Position numbers and translations under genes: made by a program
Shown here: one piece after another, positions 46,425 to 54,790 of the stretch
How positions within the stretch are numbered: the first letter of the stretch is position 1
Layout of the letters: each line of letters begins with the position of its first letter
Notes under the pieces: model-generated
Told to the model about the DNA's origin: nothing
Seen by the model: only the letters and a program-made list of their open reading frames with translations
Databases searched by the model: none
NCBI RefSeq assembly: GCF_018413645.1
Contig: NZ_JAHCDA010000002.1
Location: forward strand, 310,001 to 374,000
DNA from: Roseococcus pinisoli
GTDB taxonomy: Bacteria > Pseudomonadota > Alphaproteobacteria > Acetobacterales > Acetobacteraceae
DNA: 64,000 nt
Direction: 5' to 3'

Positions 46425-48143
46425 ATGACCACCTGGGACAAGTCGCGCCTGCCGAGCCGCCATGTCAGCGTCGGTCCGGAGCGCGCGCCGCATCGCAGCT
46501 ACTATTTCGCGATGGGCATGACGCGCGAGGAGATCGAGAGCCCTCTGGTCGGCGTCGCCTCCTGCTGGAATGAGGCGGCGCCCTGCAACATCGCACTCAG
46601 CCGCCAGGCGCAGGCGGCCAAGCGCGGCGTCACGGCCGCCGGCGCCGCGCCGCGCGAATTCACGACCATCACCGTCACCGACGGCATCGCCATGGGCCAC
46701 CAGGGCATGAAGGCCTCGCTGGTCTCGCGCGAAGTCATCGCGGATTCCGTCGAGCTCACGATGCGCGGCCATTGCTACGACGCGCTGGTGGGCATCGCGG
46801 GCTGCGACAAGACGCTACCGGCCATGATGATGGTCATGCTGCGGCTGAACGTGCCGAGCGTCTTCCTCTATGGCGGCTCCATCATGCCCGGCCGCCATCA
46901 CGGCCGCGACGTGACGGTCCTCGACGTCTTCGAGGCGGTGGGCCAGCACGGCGCCGGCAATATGTCCGACGAGGAGCTGCGGGAGCTCGAGGAGCATGCC
47001 TGCCCCGGGGCGGGCGCCTGCGGTGGGCAGTTCACCGCCAACACCATGGCCTGCATCTCCGAAGTGATCGGCCTGGCGCTGCCCTATTCGGCCGGCGCGC
47101 CCGCGCCCGACACGGAGCGTGACGAATACGCCTATCGCAGCGGCTATGCGGTGGTGGACCTCATCCGCAACCAGCTCCGTCCGCGCGACATCGTGACGCG
47201 CAAGGCACTGGAGAATGCGGCGGCGATCGTGGGCGCCACCGGCGGCTCCACCAATGCCGGCCTGCATCTGCCGGCGATCGCCAACGAGGTAGGCATCGAC
47301 TTCCCGCTGGAAGAGGTCGCCTCGATCATGCGCAAGACACCACACATCGCCGACCTGAAACCGGGCGGGAAGTACGTGGCGCTGGACGTGCACCGTATCG
47401 GCGGCGTGCCGGTGATCATCAAGGCGCTGCTGGAAGGCGGGCTGCTGCACGGCGACTGCATGACCGTGACCGGCAAGACGCTGGCCGAAAACCATCGGGA
47501 AGTCGTCTTTCCGAAGGGGCAAGACGTGGTGCGCCCGGTCTCCAATCCGATCTCCCCGATCGGCGGCGTGGTGGCACTGAAGGGCAACCTCGCGGAAGAG
47601 GGCGCCATCGTGAAGATCGCCGGTATGGAGCGGCTGCGCTTCGAGGGCACGGCGCTCTGCTTCGACGGTGAGGAGGAGGCCTTCGCCGCCGTGGAGGCCC
47701 GCGCCTACAAGCCCGGCGACGTCATCGTCATTCGCTACGAGGGGCCAAAGGGCGGTCCGGGCATGCGCGAGATGCTGAGCACCACCAGCGCCATCTACGG
47801 CCAGGGCATGGGCGAGAAGGTGGCGCTCATTACCGACGGGCGCTTCTCGGGCGCTACGCGCGGCTTCTGCATCGGCCATGTCGGGCCGGAGGCGGCGGTG
47901 GGCGGCATGATCGGCCTGCTGAAGAATGGCGACCGCATCATCATCGATGCCGAGGCCGGGACGATCGACGTCGAACTGGACGAGGCCGAGATCGCGCGCC
48001 GCCGGGCCGAATGGAAGCCGCGCGGCCATAACTTCAATTCGGGCGCGCTGTGGAAATACGCGCAGACTGTGGGTCCCGCGCGAACGGGGGCCGTGACGCA
48101 GCCGGGCGCCCGGGCCGAGACGCATATCTACGCGGATATCTGA
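46425..48143 (+). CDS. ilvD: Dihydroxy-acid dehydratase
   Basis: A 572-residue Fe-S dehydratase of the IlvD/Edd family making 2-oxoisovalerate and 2-oxo-3-methylvalerate for valine, leucine and isoleucine. Cluster-region cysteines are in GVASCWNEAAPCN, GIAGCDKTLPAMMM and CPGAGACGGQFTANTMA; the C-terminal ITDGRFSGATRGFCIGHVGPEA is diagnostic. No other ilv gene is near. It lies after the valS terminator, so it has its own promoter. Confidence 0.96.
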   Translation: MTTWDKSRLPSRHVSVGPERAPHRSYYFAMGMTREEIESPLVGVASCWNEAAPCNIALSRQAQAAKRGVTAAGAAPREFTTITVTDGIAMGHQGMKASLVSREVIADSVELTMRGHCYDALVGIAGCDKTLPAMMMVMLRLNVPSVFLYGGSIMPGRHHGRDVTVLDVFEAVGQHGAGNMSDEELRELEEHACPGAGACGGQFTANTMACISEVIGLALPYSAGAPAPDTERDEYAYRSGYAVVDLIRNQLRPRDIVTRKALENAAAIVGATGGSTNAGLHLPAIANEVGIDFPLEEVASIMRKTPHIADLKPGGKYVALDVHRIGGVPVIIKALLEGGLLHGDCMTVTGKTLAENHREVVFPKGQDVVRPVSNPISPIGGVVALKGNLAEEGAIVKIAGMERLRFEGTALCFDGEEEAFAAVEARAYKPGDVIVIRYEGPKGGPGMREMLSTTSAIYGQGMGEKVALITDGRFSGATRGFCIGHVGPEAAVGGMIGLLKNGDRIIIDAEAGTIDVELDEAEIARRRAEWKPRGHNFNSGALWKYAQTVGPARTGAVTQPGARAETHIYADI

Positions 48144-48150
48144 GCGCGCC

Positions 48151-48166
48151 TTAGCCGTGCATTAAC
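48151..48166 (+). promoter_or_regulatory. CtrA-like box upstream of a methyltransferase gene
   Basis: TTAG-N7-TTAAC, one mismatch from the alphaproteobacterial CtrA consensus TTAA-N7-TTAAC, 46 bp before the start at 48212. A near-matching box lies before the flagellin gene. Confidence 0.45.
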
Positions 48167-48211
48167 CTTCGCGGATCCATCCTGACGGCAGATCAGGATT
48201 GGACCCGCAAA

Positions 48212-48802
48212 ATGCTGGACGCGATCGCTCCTCTCGCCGGGCTGACCCCGGCCATGTCCCCCGCTGAACAACGGCTTCTGCGCGAGGCGGCGGCTGGCGC
48301 CGCCTCGGCCGTGGAATTTGGCTGCGGCGGCAGTACCGGATTGCTCCTCCAGGAGGTGCTCGGCCCGGTGGTCTCGGTGGAATCCGATCCGCGCTGGCTG
48401 TCCCGGTTGCGCGGTGAGCCCGATTGCGTCGAGGCCGCGGCCTCGGGCCGGTGGCATGGGCTCCATGCCGATCTCGGGCCGGTCGGCGCCTGGGGCTGGC
48501 CCCGCGACGCCGCCCGCCGGGCCGATGGAACCGTCTATTGGAACGCACCCTGGTCCCTCAGCCCGGCGCCCGCCTTCGTCCTGGTGGATGGCCGGTATCG
48601 CGTGGCCTGCGCGCTGGCTGCGCTACAGCGCCTGGCGCCCGAAGGGATCGTCGCCGTGCATGATTTCTGGGGGCGGGAGCATTACCGGCCCCTCCTGGAT
48701 TTTGCCGAGCTGATCGGCACCACGGCGAGCCTCGTGCTGCTGGCCCCGAAACGGGGCGTGGAGCTGCCCGATCCGGCAGCCTTCTCCGGCGACGCGCGCT
48801 GA
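48212..48802 (+). CDS. SAM-dependent methyltransferase-like protein near flagellin
   Basis: A 196-residue protein with a Rossmann-type glycine-rich motif VEFGCGGSTGLLLQEVLG (residues ~34-50) followed by an acidic VESDPRW, the pattern of a class I SAM-binding fold, and later AFVLVDGRYR and GIVAVHDFW segments. I recognise no specific subfamily. A CtrA-like box and the location 100 bp before the flagellin gene suggest a flagellar-associated role, such as modifying flagellin or its glycan, which is inference. Confidence 0.65.
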   Translation: MLDAIAPLAGLTPAMSPAEQRLLREAAAGAASAVEFGCGGSTGLLLQEVLGPVVSVESDPRWLSRLRGEPDCVEAAASGRWHGLHADLGPVGAWGWPRDAARRADGTVYWNAPWSLSPAPAFVLVDGRYRVACALAALQRLAPEGIVAVHDFWGREHYRPLLDFAELIGTTASLVLLAPKRGVELPDPAAFSGDAR

Positions 48803-48821
48803 GCGCGGAAACGCGCTGGCC

Positions 48822-48837
48822 CTAAACCTTCCTTAAC
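48822..48837 (+). promoter_or_regulatory. CtrA-like box upstream of flagellin
   Basis: CTAA-N7-TTAAC, one mismatch from TTAA-N7-TTAAC, 68 bp before the flagellin ATG. CtrA governs flagellar genes in many alphaproteobacteria. Confidence 0.5.
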
Positions 48838-48904
48838 CTTCCGACGGCAAGGATGCGCATGCCCCCGGAATGCGGGGGTGGCCAAGAGGCAAAGGAAAAA
48901 CCCC

Positions 48905-49810
48905 ATGTCGCTGAATTCCGTGAACACCAATCTGGGCGCGATGGTGGCGCTCCAGTCGCTCAACAAGACCAGCGCCGAGCTTGAGGCGACGCAGAAGCGC
49001 ATCTCGACCGGCTATCGCGTGGCCGATGCGCGGGACGACGGCGCGGCCTATGCGGTGGCTGAGCGCATCCGCGGCGACCTCGCCGCAACGACTTCGGCGA
49101 ACCAGCAGCTCGGCGGCATCAAGGGCCTGCTCGACACGACGCGCACGGGCCTCGAGAACATCTCGAACGCGCTGAAGGATGTGAAGGCCACCATTGTGGC
49201 GCTGTCCGACGCCAATATCACCCCGAGCCAGCGCAGCCAGTACATGGCCTCCCTCAAGGAGAAGTTCAGCCAGATCGCGAACTTCGTGACGGACACGACC
49301 TATAACGGCCAGTCCATGCTGAACACGACCGCCGACGTCACGGCCACCGGCACCACGCTCGGCGAGATCAGGACGGTACGGAACGGGGAAGGGGCGTCCT
49401 ACTCCTTCGCCAAGATCGCCTCCAAGGGCATCAACGGGCAGGCGGGCTTCAGCGCGCTGACGGGCCTGGGAATGACGACGAGCGGCGTCGCGGCGGGCGG
49501 GACCCTGGCGGCGGCGATCAGCAGTTTCGGGGCAGCCCTGACCACGGGCGGCGCCGTGAACATCGCCATCAACAACACGCTGACCGCGATGAACAACCTC
49601 GGCAGCTACAGCAAGTATGTCGACAGTCAGATCAACTTCAACAAGGCGAAGATGGACGCCCAGGAGGCGGGCATGGGTGCCTTGATCGACGCCGATCTGG
49701 CGAAGGAATCGGCGCGGCTGCAGTCGCTGCAGATCCGCCAGCAGCTGAGCAGCCAGGCCCTGGGGATCGCGAACCAGGCGCCGCAGGTCCTGCTGTCGCT
49801 CTTCCGCTGA
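48905..49810 (+). CDS. Flagellin
   Basis: A 301-residue flagellin. The conserved N-terminal D0/D1 region is SLNSVNTNLGAMVALQSLNK through ISTGYRVADARDDGAAYAVA, and the C-terminal D0/D1 region is LIDADLAKESARLQSLQIRQ through ALGIANQAPQVLLSLFR. The variable centre (~150-230) is short and Gly/Thr/Ala-rich, a plausible glycosylation zone. It lacks a signal peptide, as expected for export by the flagellar type III apparatus. AAGGAAAAA precedes the ATG. flaF follows by 93 bp. Confidence 0.95.
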   Translation: MSLNSVNTNLGAMVALQSLNKTSAELEATQKRISTGYRVADARDDGAAYAVAERIRGDLAATTSANQQLGGIKGLLDTTRTGLENISNALKDVKATIVALSDANITPSQRSQYMASLKEKFSQIANFVTDTTYNGQSMLNTTADVTATGTTLGEIRTVRNGEGASYSFAKIASKGINGQAGFSALTGLGMTTSGVAAGGTLAAAISSFGAALTTGGAVNIAINNTLTAMNNLGSYSKYVDSQINFNKAKMDAQEAGMGALIDADLAKESARLQSLQIRQQLSSQALGIANQAPQVLLSLFR

Positions 49811-49903
49811 TCGATGGAAGCCGGGCTGGCAGAAGGCCGCCCGACCTCGCCGCGGAATTCAGAAGGCCGCTGATAGGCCCCCACCATGGAGGAGAGCCGA
49901 GCC

Positions 49904-50245
49904 ATGTCGTTCGCCACGAATTCCGATGCGGCCGGAAGCTACCGTCGCCAACTGACGCCCAAGCAGATGGAGGCCGAGGTCTATGGCCGCACCACGCGCG
50001 CCCTGCGCGAGGCGGCGGGCACCGAGAACACGCTCGTCCGCGCCCGGGCCCTGGCCGATAATCGCCGTCTCTGGGACGCGGTGCTGAGCGCCGTGATCGA
50101 TCCCGGCAATCGCCTTCCCGTGGCGCTTCGTGCGCAGATCGCGTCGCTGGCGCGCTCCGTTCTGCGTGAATGCGACCTGGAGGCGCCCGACATGGATCAC
50201 CTCATCGACGTCAACGAGCAAATCGCCGCCGCGCTCTGGGCCTGA
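49904..50245 (+). CDS. flaF: Flagellar biosynthesis regulator FlaF
   Basis: A 113-residue protein beginning MSFATNSDAAGSYRRQLTPK, with the ANRRLW-like segment (ALADNRRLWDAVLSAVIDPGN) and LRAQIASLARSVLREC typical of FlaF. In Caulobacter and other alphaproteobacteria FlaF acts with FlbT to control flagellin translation and secretion; flbT is not adjacent here, where it would be expected next. The ATG at 49904 follows GGAGGAG; an earlier in-frame ATG at 49886 overlaps that site and was rejected. Confidence 0.9.
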   Translation: MSFATNSDAAGSYRRQLTPKQMEAEVYGRTTRALREAAGTENTLVRARALADNRRLWDAVLSAVIDPGNRLPVALRAQIASLARSVLRECDLEAPDMDHLIDVNEQIAAALWA

Positions 50246-50255
50246 GGGCAGTTGG

Positions 50256-51704
50256 ATGTCCACGCTCCCCACGACCAGGACGGCCGCAGATCCCGGTATC
50301 CTGGCCCGGCTCATCGACCGAAGCCGACGCGCGCTGGATGCGCGGCGGGCGCCGGAGGCCGTTCTCATGCTCGAGCGCGCGGTGGTGATGCCTGATGCCC
50401 CACCTGAGGCCTACGGCCTTCTGGCGGAAGCCTTGCTGCAGACCGGCCGCTCGGAGGAGGCGCTGCGGGCCGCCGATACGGCGCTCACCGCCCAGGCAGA
50501 AGATCCCGCGCTGCGCCTGCTGCGCGCACGGATCCGGCGCGAGGGAGGCGATATGCGAGGGGGGATGGACGATGCCGCCGCGGCGGTGATGAGCCAGCCC
50601 TCCAGCCTCGAAGCCAGAACGCTTCTTGCGATCTGCCTCTCGGAAGCCGGCTTGCATGATGAGGCGCTGCTCCTCTTCCATCAGGTGCTGACGGCGCAGC
50701 CGGCGAACGCTCTCGCGGCCGCGATGCTGGCCATGGCGCTGATGCGCTCCAACCGGCACGACGCGGCCGAGGAGGTCTACGCCCTGGCGGAATCCCTCTC
50801 CGGCAAGCCGCGCGGCCTCGTCGTGCTGCGGGCGCAGAATGCGATCCTCGGTGGTGAGGCGCAGTGCGCGGTGGTGATGCTGGAACAGGCGGTGGTCGCC
50901 GCGCCGGATAGCGGCATCTGGGCCATGCTGGGTCAGGCCTATCACCGGCTCGGCCTCATCGACGAAGCGGGTCACGCCTATGCGGAGGCCTCCGCGCTGG
51001 AGAAGGACAACGCCTATCTGCGCCATCTGGCAGTCGCCGTCGGCGGGCTTCCGCCCGAGGGCGACCGCGCGAGCGAGCGATACGTTATCGAGGTCTTCGA
51101 TGGCTTCGCTGGAAGGTTTGAGGAATCGCTTTTCTCCCTCGGCTATCGGATTCCCGGCGTCATGCTTCGCATGCTTGAAGCACGCCATGAGCAAACCGGC
51201 CGGGGATCGGCGAAGCTCGGCGACGTGCTGGATCTCGGATGCGGAACGGGGCTGATGGGCGCCGCTCTTCATGACCTTCTGGGGGGACGTCTGGTCGGGA
51301 TCGACCTCTCACCTCGGATGCTGGAAGTGGCGGGCGGGAAGGGCATCTATACCGAGCTGCGATGCGAAGATGTGGTCGCTGCCCTGCGATGGGACCGGAC
51401 GACCTATCAGATCATCCTGATGGCCGACCTGCTTTGCTATTTCGGGGCGCTGGAGGAGGTATTCACCGCGGCTCGTTCCTGCCTCTCGCCTGACGGCATC
51501 CTTCTCTTCAGCATCGAGGCCGCCGAACCTGGGGCACGCTGGAGCCTCACGCGCAGCGGCCGATATCAGCAAAGCGAGGACTACATGCGTTCGGCGCTGA
51601 TGCAGTCCGGCATGGTCCTGCTCGAATGCCGCGAGGAGATCCTGCGCTTCGAGAGTGGCGAGCCGGTGAGGGGCTTCGTCGTGCTGGCCGCGATGGCGCA
51701 TTGA
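50256..51704 (+). CDS. TPR protein with C-terminal methyltransferase domain
   Basis: A 482-residue two-part protein. Residues ~15-270 are tetratricopeptide-like helical repeats (AYGLLAEALLQTGRSEEALR, and GIWAMLGQAYHRLGLIDEAG). Residues ~290-480 are a class I methyltransferase with motif I VLDLGCGTGLMGAALHDLLGG and VGIDLSPRMLEVA. Starts 10 bp after flaF and is followed after 1 bp by the TPR/OGT-like gene. Such TPR-methyltransferases are often paired with glycosyltransferases; modification of flagellin or its sugars is an inference from position. Confidence 0.82.
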   Translation: MSTLPTTRTAADPGILARLIDRSRRALDARRAPEAVLMLERAVVMPDAPPEAYGLLAEALLQTGRSEEALRAADTALTAQAEDPALRLLRARIRREGGDMRGGMDDAAAAVMSQPSSLEARTLLAICLSEAGLHDEALLLFHQVLTAQPANALAAAMLAMALMRSNRHDAAEEVYALAESLSGKPRGLVVLRAQNAILGGEAQCAVVMLEQAVVAAPDSGIWAMLGQAYHRLGLIDEAGHAYAEASALEKDNAYLRHLAVAVGGLPPEGDRASERYVIEVFDGFAGRFEESLFSLGYRIPGVMLRMLEARHEQTGRGSAKLGDVLDLGCGTGLMGAALHDLLGGRLVGIDLSPRMLEVAGGKGIYTELRCEDVVAALRWDRTTYQIILMADLLCYFGALEEVFTAARSCLSPDGILLFSIEAAEPGARWSLTRSGRYQQSEDYMRSALMQSGMVLLECREEILRFESGEPVRGFVVLAAMAH

Positions 51705-51705
51705 G

Positions 51706-53958
51706 ATGAGCGCCCTGGCGGAATTCGATGCCGGGTTGGACGCACTCCGAGCGGGTCGGACGGAAGCCGCGATCCCGCTACTGGCCTCGGCGCTGGTCCA
51801 AGAGCCGGTGCATGCCCTGGCCGCCCTTAATCTCGGCATGGCGCTGATGGATCTGGGGCGTCTCGAAGATGCCGCGCCGCATTTGCGGCAGGCTGCTGCG
51901 GCATTGCCCCATGTGCCGGAAGTGCATTTCCGGCTTGGCCGCCTCGCGCATCTGCGTGGCGACGGTGAGGTTGCCCGAAAGGGCTACGACGCCGCGCTGG
52001 CGCGCGAGCCCGGCCATGTCGCGTCGCTGGCCGGCCTTGCCGTGCTGGAGCGCAGGGCGGGGGCCAAGGCGCGAGCGGAAGCCTTGATGGCCGAAGCGCT
52101 GCTGCATGCGCCGGAGGATAGCGGCCTGGAGCTCGAATACGCCCAGATCCTGCGCGAGACTGGTGCCGAAGACCGCGCGGCCGCGGTGGCGGAAGCGGTG
52201 ATGGCGCGGGAGCCCGGACTAGGGCAGGCGGGTCTCGTCTGGGTCGATGCCTTGGTGGCCTCGCAGGGCGCAGCGGAGGCACGGCTACGCATCGAGGCAG
52301 CGTTGGCGCTGGACCCGCTTTCCGCCGCGCGCGTGGCCGGCTTGGCAAGCCTGATCGAAACCATGGAAGGCGGCGTCGCCGCCCTGCCGCACTGGCGCCT
52401 GGCCGAGGCGCTGGCCCCGGAGGACGGCCAGATCCTCAGCGGCCTCGGCCATTGCCTATGGCGCCAGCGCCTGCATCCGGAAGCCCTGGACCTCTTTCAG
52501 CGGGCGGTGCGGCTGCTGCCCAACGAGAGGAAGCTGCGTGTCGCGCTGGGGGACCAGCTGTTCCGTGTTCATCGTTTTGCCGAGGCGGCGACAACGCTGC
52601 AGGGCGCCATGAGGGATTGGGGAAGCGACTATCGCGCCCAGGCGACGCTGGGCCTCGTTCAGGTCTCGCAGGGCCTCCATGACGAGGCCATCGCCGCCGC
52701 GACGGCGGCAGGTGGCGAGAATGAGATGCTGCTGCGGCTCTGCGGTATCGGGCCATATCACCCGGAGCTGGCGGATGCGGCCATCCTGCGCGAGGTCGCG
52801 GATCACCTGCATGATGCCCTTTCCGGCGATCTGCCGCCGGCCGTTCTCCCGCCGCGTGAGCCACGGCCTCGATTGAGGGTCGGCTTCCTCTCCCCGCATT
52901 TCGGCACCCATCCGGTGGGATGGTTCACCCTGGCAGGTATCGAGCATCTGCCGCGAGACGGGTTCGAGGTCATCCTCCTGTCGCTCGGCGAAAGGGCAGG
53001 GCCTCACGCTCAACGCTTCCGCGACAGGGCCGATCGCTGGGTGGTGCTCGACCCTTCCCTGGGCGATCTGCCGCTGGTGGAGCGTCTGCGCGCCGAGGAG
53101 CTCGACGTTCTGGTCGAGCTGGGCGGCCATGGATTGGGGGGAAGGGTCCGCGCCTTGCGGCACCGTTGCGCGCCCGTGCAGATCAAATGGGTCGGCTCGC
53201 AATCGGCGAGCACCGGGGTGCCCAATATCGACTGGATGCTGACCGACCGGTGGGAGACGCCCGAAGGGTTCGAGCCGTACTACCTGGAGCGCCTCCTGCG
53301 CCTGCCTGACGGCTACGTCTGCTACGATCCGCCGGCCGCTGCGCCCGAGATCGCGCCGGCCCCCTGGCAGCGGCGGGGGTATGTCACCTTCGGCTGCTAC
53401 AACAATCTGGCGAAGGTCACCTCGCGCGTCCTGGCCTGCTGGGCACGCATCCTTGAAGCCGTGCCGAGCAGCCGCCTGGTTCTCCGCACCCATGCGCTCG
53501 GCGATGCGCCGACACGGGAGGCCTTCGTCGCCAGAGCGGAGGCGCTGGGCCTGCCGCGGGAGCGGATGGATCTCCATGGCGCCATTCCGCATGCCGAGCT
53601 GCTGGCGGCCTATGGCGATATCGACATTTCCCTCGACCCCTTTCCGTACAATGGCGGCCTGACGGTCTGCGAATCCCTCTGGATGGGTGTTCCGGTCCTG
53701 ACCCTGGTCGGCGGAAGCTTCGCGGCGCGCCACGCGCTCTCGCATCTTTCCAATGTCGGCCTGCCGGACTGGGTTACCTTCGACGAGCAGGAATATGTCG
53801 CGCAGGCCGTGGCCCGGGCCGCTGCGCCGGAAAAGCTGGCGACGCTGCGCGCCAGCTTGCGTGGGCGGGTCGCGGCGTCGCCTTTGTGCGATGCGCCCCG
53901 CTTCGGCCGAGGCCTCGCCGACGCTCTGCGCCGGGCCGCGCAAGCGGCTTTTGCTTGA
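51706..53958 (+). CDS. TPR protein with SPINDLY-type O-GlcNAc-transferase domain (GT41)
   Basis: A 750-residue cytoplasmic protein. Residues ~1-370 are TPR repeats. Residues ~385-750 match the bacterial SPINDLY/OGT family: RLRVGFLSPHFGTHPVGWF, DRWETPEGFEPYYLERLLRL, YVTFGCYNNLAKV, and DISLDPFPYNGGLTVCESLW followed by GVPVLTLVGGSFAARHA, the UDP-sugar-binding part. It should transfer a sugar to Ser/Thr residues of protein. It is 1 bp after the TPR-methyltransferase and near flagellin, making flagellin O-glycosylation a reasonable prediction. The sugar donor is not known. Confidence 0.86.
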   Translation: MSALAEFDAGLDALRAGRTEAAIPLLASALVQEPVHALAALNLGMALMDLGRLEDAAPHLRQAAAALPHVPEVHFRLGRLAHLRGDGEVARKGYDAALAREPGHVASLAGLAVLERRAGAKARAEALMAEALLHAPEDSGLELEYAQILRETGAEDRAAAVAEAVMAREPGLGQAGLVWVDALVASQGAAEARLRIEAALALDPLSAARVAGLASLIETMEGGVAALPHWRLAEALAPEDGQILSGLGHCLWRQRLHPEALDLFQRAVRLLPNERKLRVALGDQLFRVHRFAEAATTLQGAMRDWGSDYRAQATLGLVQVSQGLHDEAIAAATAAGGENEMLLRLCGIGPYHPELADAAILREVADHLHDALSGDLPPAVLPPREPRPRLRVGFLSPHFGTHPVGWFTLAGIEHLPRDGFEVILLSLGERAGPHAQRFRDRADRWVVLDPSLGDLPLVERLRAEELDVLVELGGHGLGGRVRALRHRCAPVQIKWVGSQSASTGVPNIDWMLTDRWETPEGFEPYYLERLLRLPDGYVCYDPPAAAPEIAPAPWQRRGYVTFGCYNNLAKVTSRVLACWARILEAVPSSRLVLRTHALGDAPTREAFVARAEALGLPRERMDLHGAIPHAELLAAYGDIDISLDPFPYNGGLTVCESLWMGVPVLTLVGGSFAARHALSHLSNVGLPDWVTFDEQEYVAQAVARAAAPEKLATLRASLRGRVAASPLCDAPRFGRGLADALRRAAQAAFA

Positions 53959-53989
53959 CCGGAGCCCGGCTTCGGGAAACTGCTGGGGG

Positions 53990-54736
53990 ATGAGCAGAAC
54001 CGAGATCGCCAGCCATCGCGGCGGCGCCTTCCTCTGGCCGGAGAACAGCCTCCTGGCCTTTCGCCATGCGCTGGGCTTGGCGGCCGAGCAGGTGGAGTTC
54101 GATGTGCACGCCAGCCGGGATGGCGAGCCCTTCGTGATCCACGATGCGACGCTGGACCGGACGAGTGACGGCGCCGGTCCGGTCGCCGCGCTGGAGGGCG
54201 CGGCATTGCGCCGCCATCGCCTGCGCGGCACGGGCGGCGAGGCGGTGCCGAGCCTGGAGGATGTCGTCGCCCTGATCGGCCCGTCTCCCCAGCGGCTGCG
54301 CATGGAAATCAAGGCCGGCGCGGACGGACGGCCCTATCCCGGCCTCGTCCGGCGCTGCGCCGAGGTGCTGGGCGACCGGGTGGCACGCACGGTCTTCATG
54401 AGCTTCGAGGCGGCGACGGTCGCGGAAGCGGCGGCACTGGGCGGTTTCGAGCAGCTGGTCTTCCTGGTCGAGACGCGGCCCCTACGCGGCATGCGACCGG
54501 TCGATCTCGTGGCGCTGAGCCGAAGCTGTGGCGCGACGGAGGTGGGTGTCCATGAAGGCATGGCCGACGAGGCGCTGCGGGACGCGCTTCGCGCGGCGGG
54601 CCTTCGGCTCTCCGTCTGGGGCGCCAATCACGCGCCGAGCATCGCGAGGGCCTTGGCCCTCGGCGTGGATGTGCTGGCGACGGATGATCCGCCCCTCGCC
54701 ATCCAGATGCGGGAAGGCGCAATTTCATTGCGTTGA
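53990..54736 (+). CDS. Glycerophosphodiester phosphodiesterase
   Basis: A 248-residue GDPD-family enzyme. The catalytic HRGGAFLWPENSLLAF motif (HR...PEN) is at residues ~9-24, EFDVHASRDGEPFVIHD gives the metal-binding Glu-Asp and the second catalytic His, and the C-terminal VLATDDPPLA is typical. It hydrolyses glycerophosphodiesters to glycerol-3-phosphate and an alcohol. No signal peptide, so cytoplasmic. It starts 31 bp after the OGT-like gene, but the link may be only positional. Confidence 0.88.
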   Translation: MSRTEIASHRGGAFLWPENSLLAFRHALGLAAEQVEFDVHASRDGEPFVIHDATLDRTSDGAGPVAALEGAALRRHRLRGTGGEAVPSLEDVVALIGPSPQRLRMEIKAGADGRPYPGLVRRCAEVLGDRVARTVFMSFEAATVAEAAALGGFEQLVFLVETRPLRGMRPVDLVALSRSCGATEVGVHEGMADEALRDALRAAGLRLSVWGANHAPSIARALALGVDVLATDDPPLAIQMREGAISLR

Positions 54737-54754
54737 CGGGTTCGGCCCGCCTAG

Positions 54755-54783
54755 CCTCCCGGTAACGAAAGAAACCGGGGAGG
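54755..54783 (+). promoter_or_regulatory. Hairpin that buries the ribosome-binding site of the first ABC ATPase
   Basis: CCTCCCGGT (54755-54763) can pair with ACCGGGGAGG (54774-54783, one bulged G), loop of ten A-rich bases. The right arm contains the GGGGAGG that serves the TTG start at 54791, so the fold would limit translation of the first gene. Confidence 0.35.
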
Positions 54784-54790
54784 TCGCGCA

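Noticed and set aside
43287-46772. Very long open frame (about 1160 codons) on the minus strand across valS
   Set aside because: It is antisense to valS and ilvD, whose motifs are unmistakable; long antisense frames are expected at this GC content and the translation has no recognisable domain.
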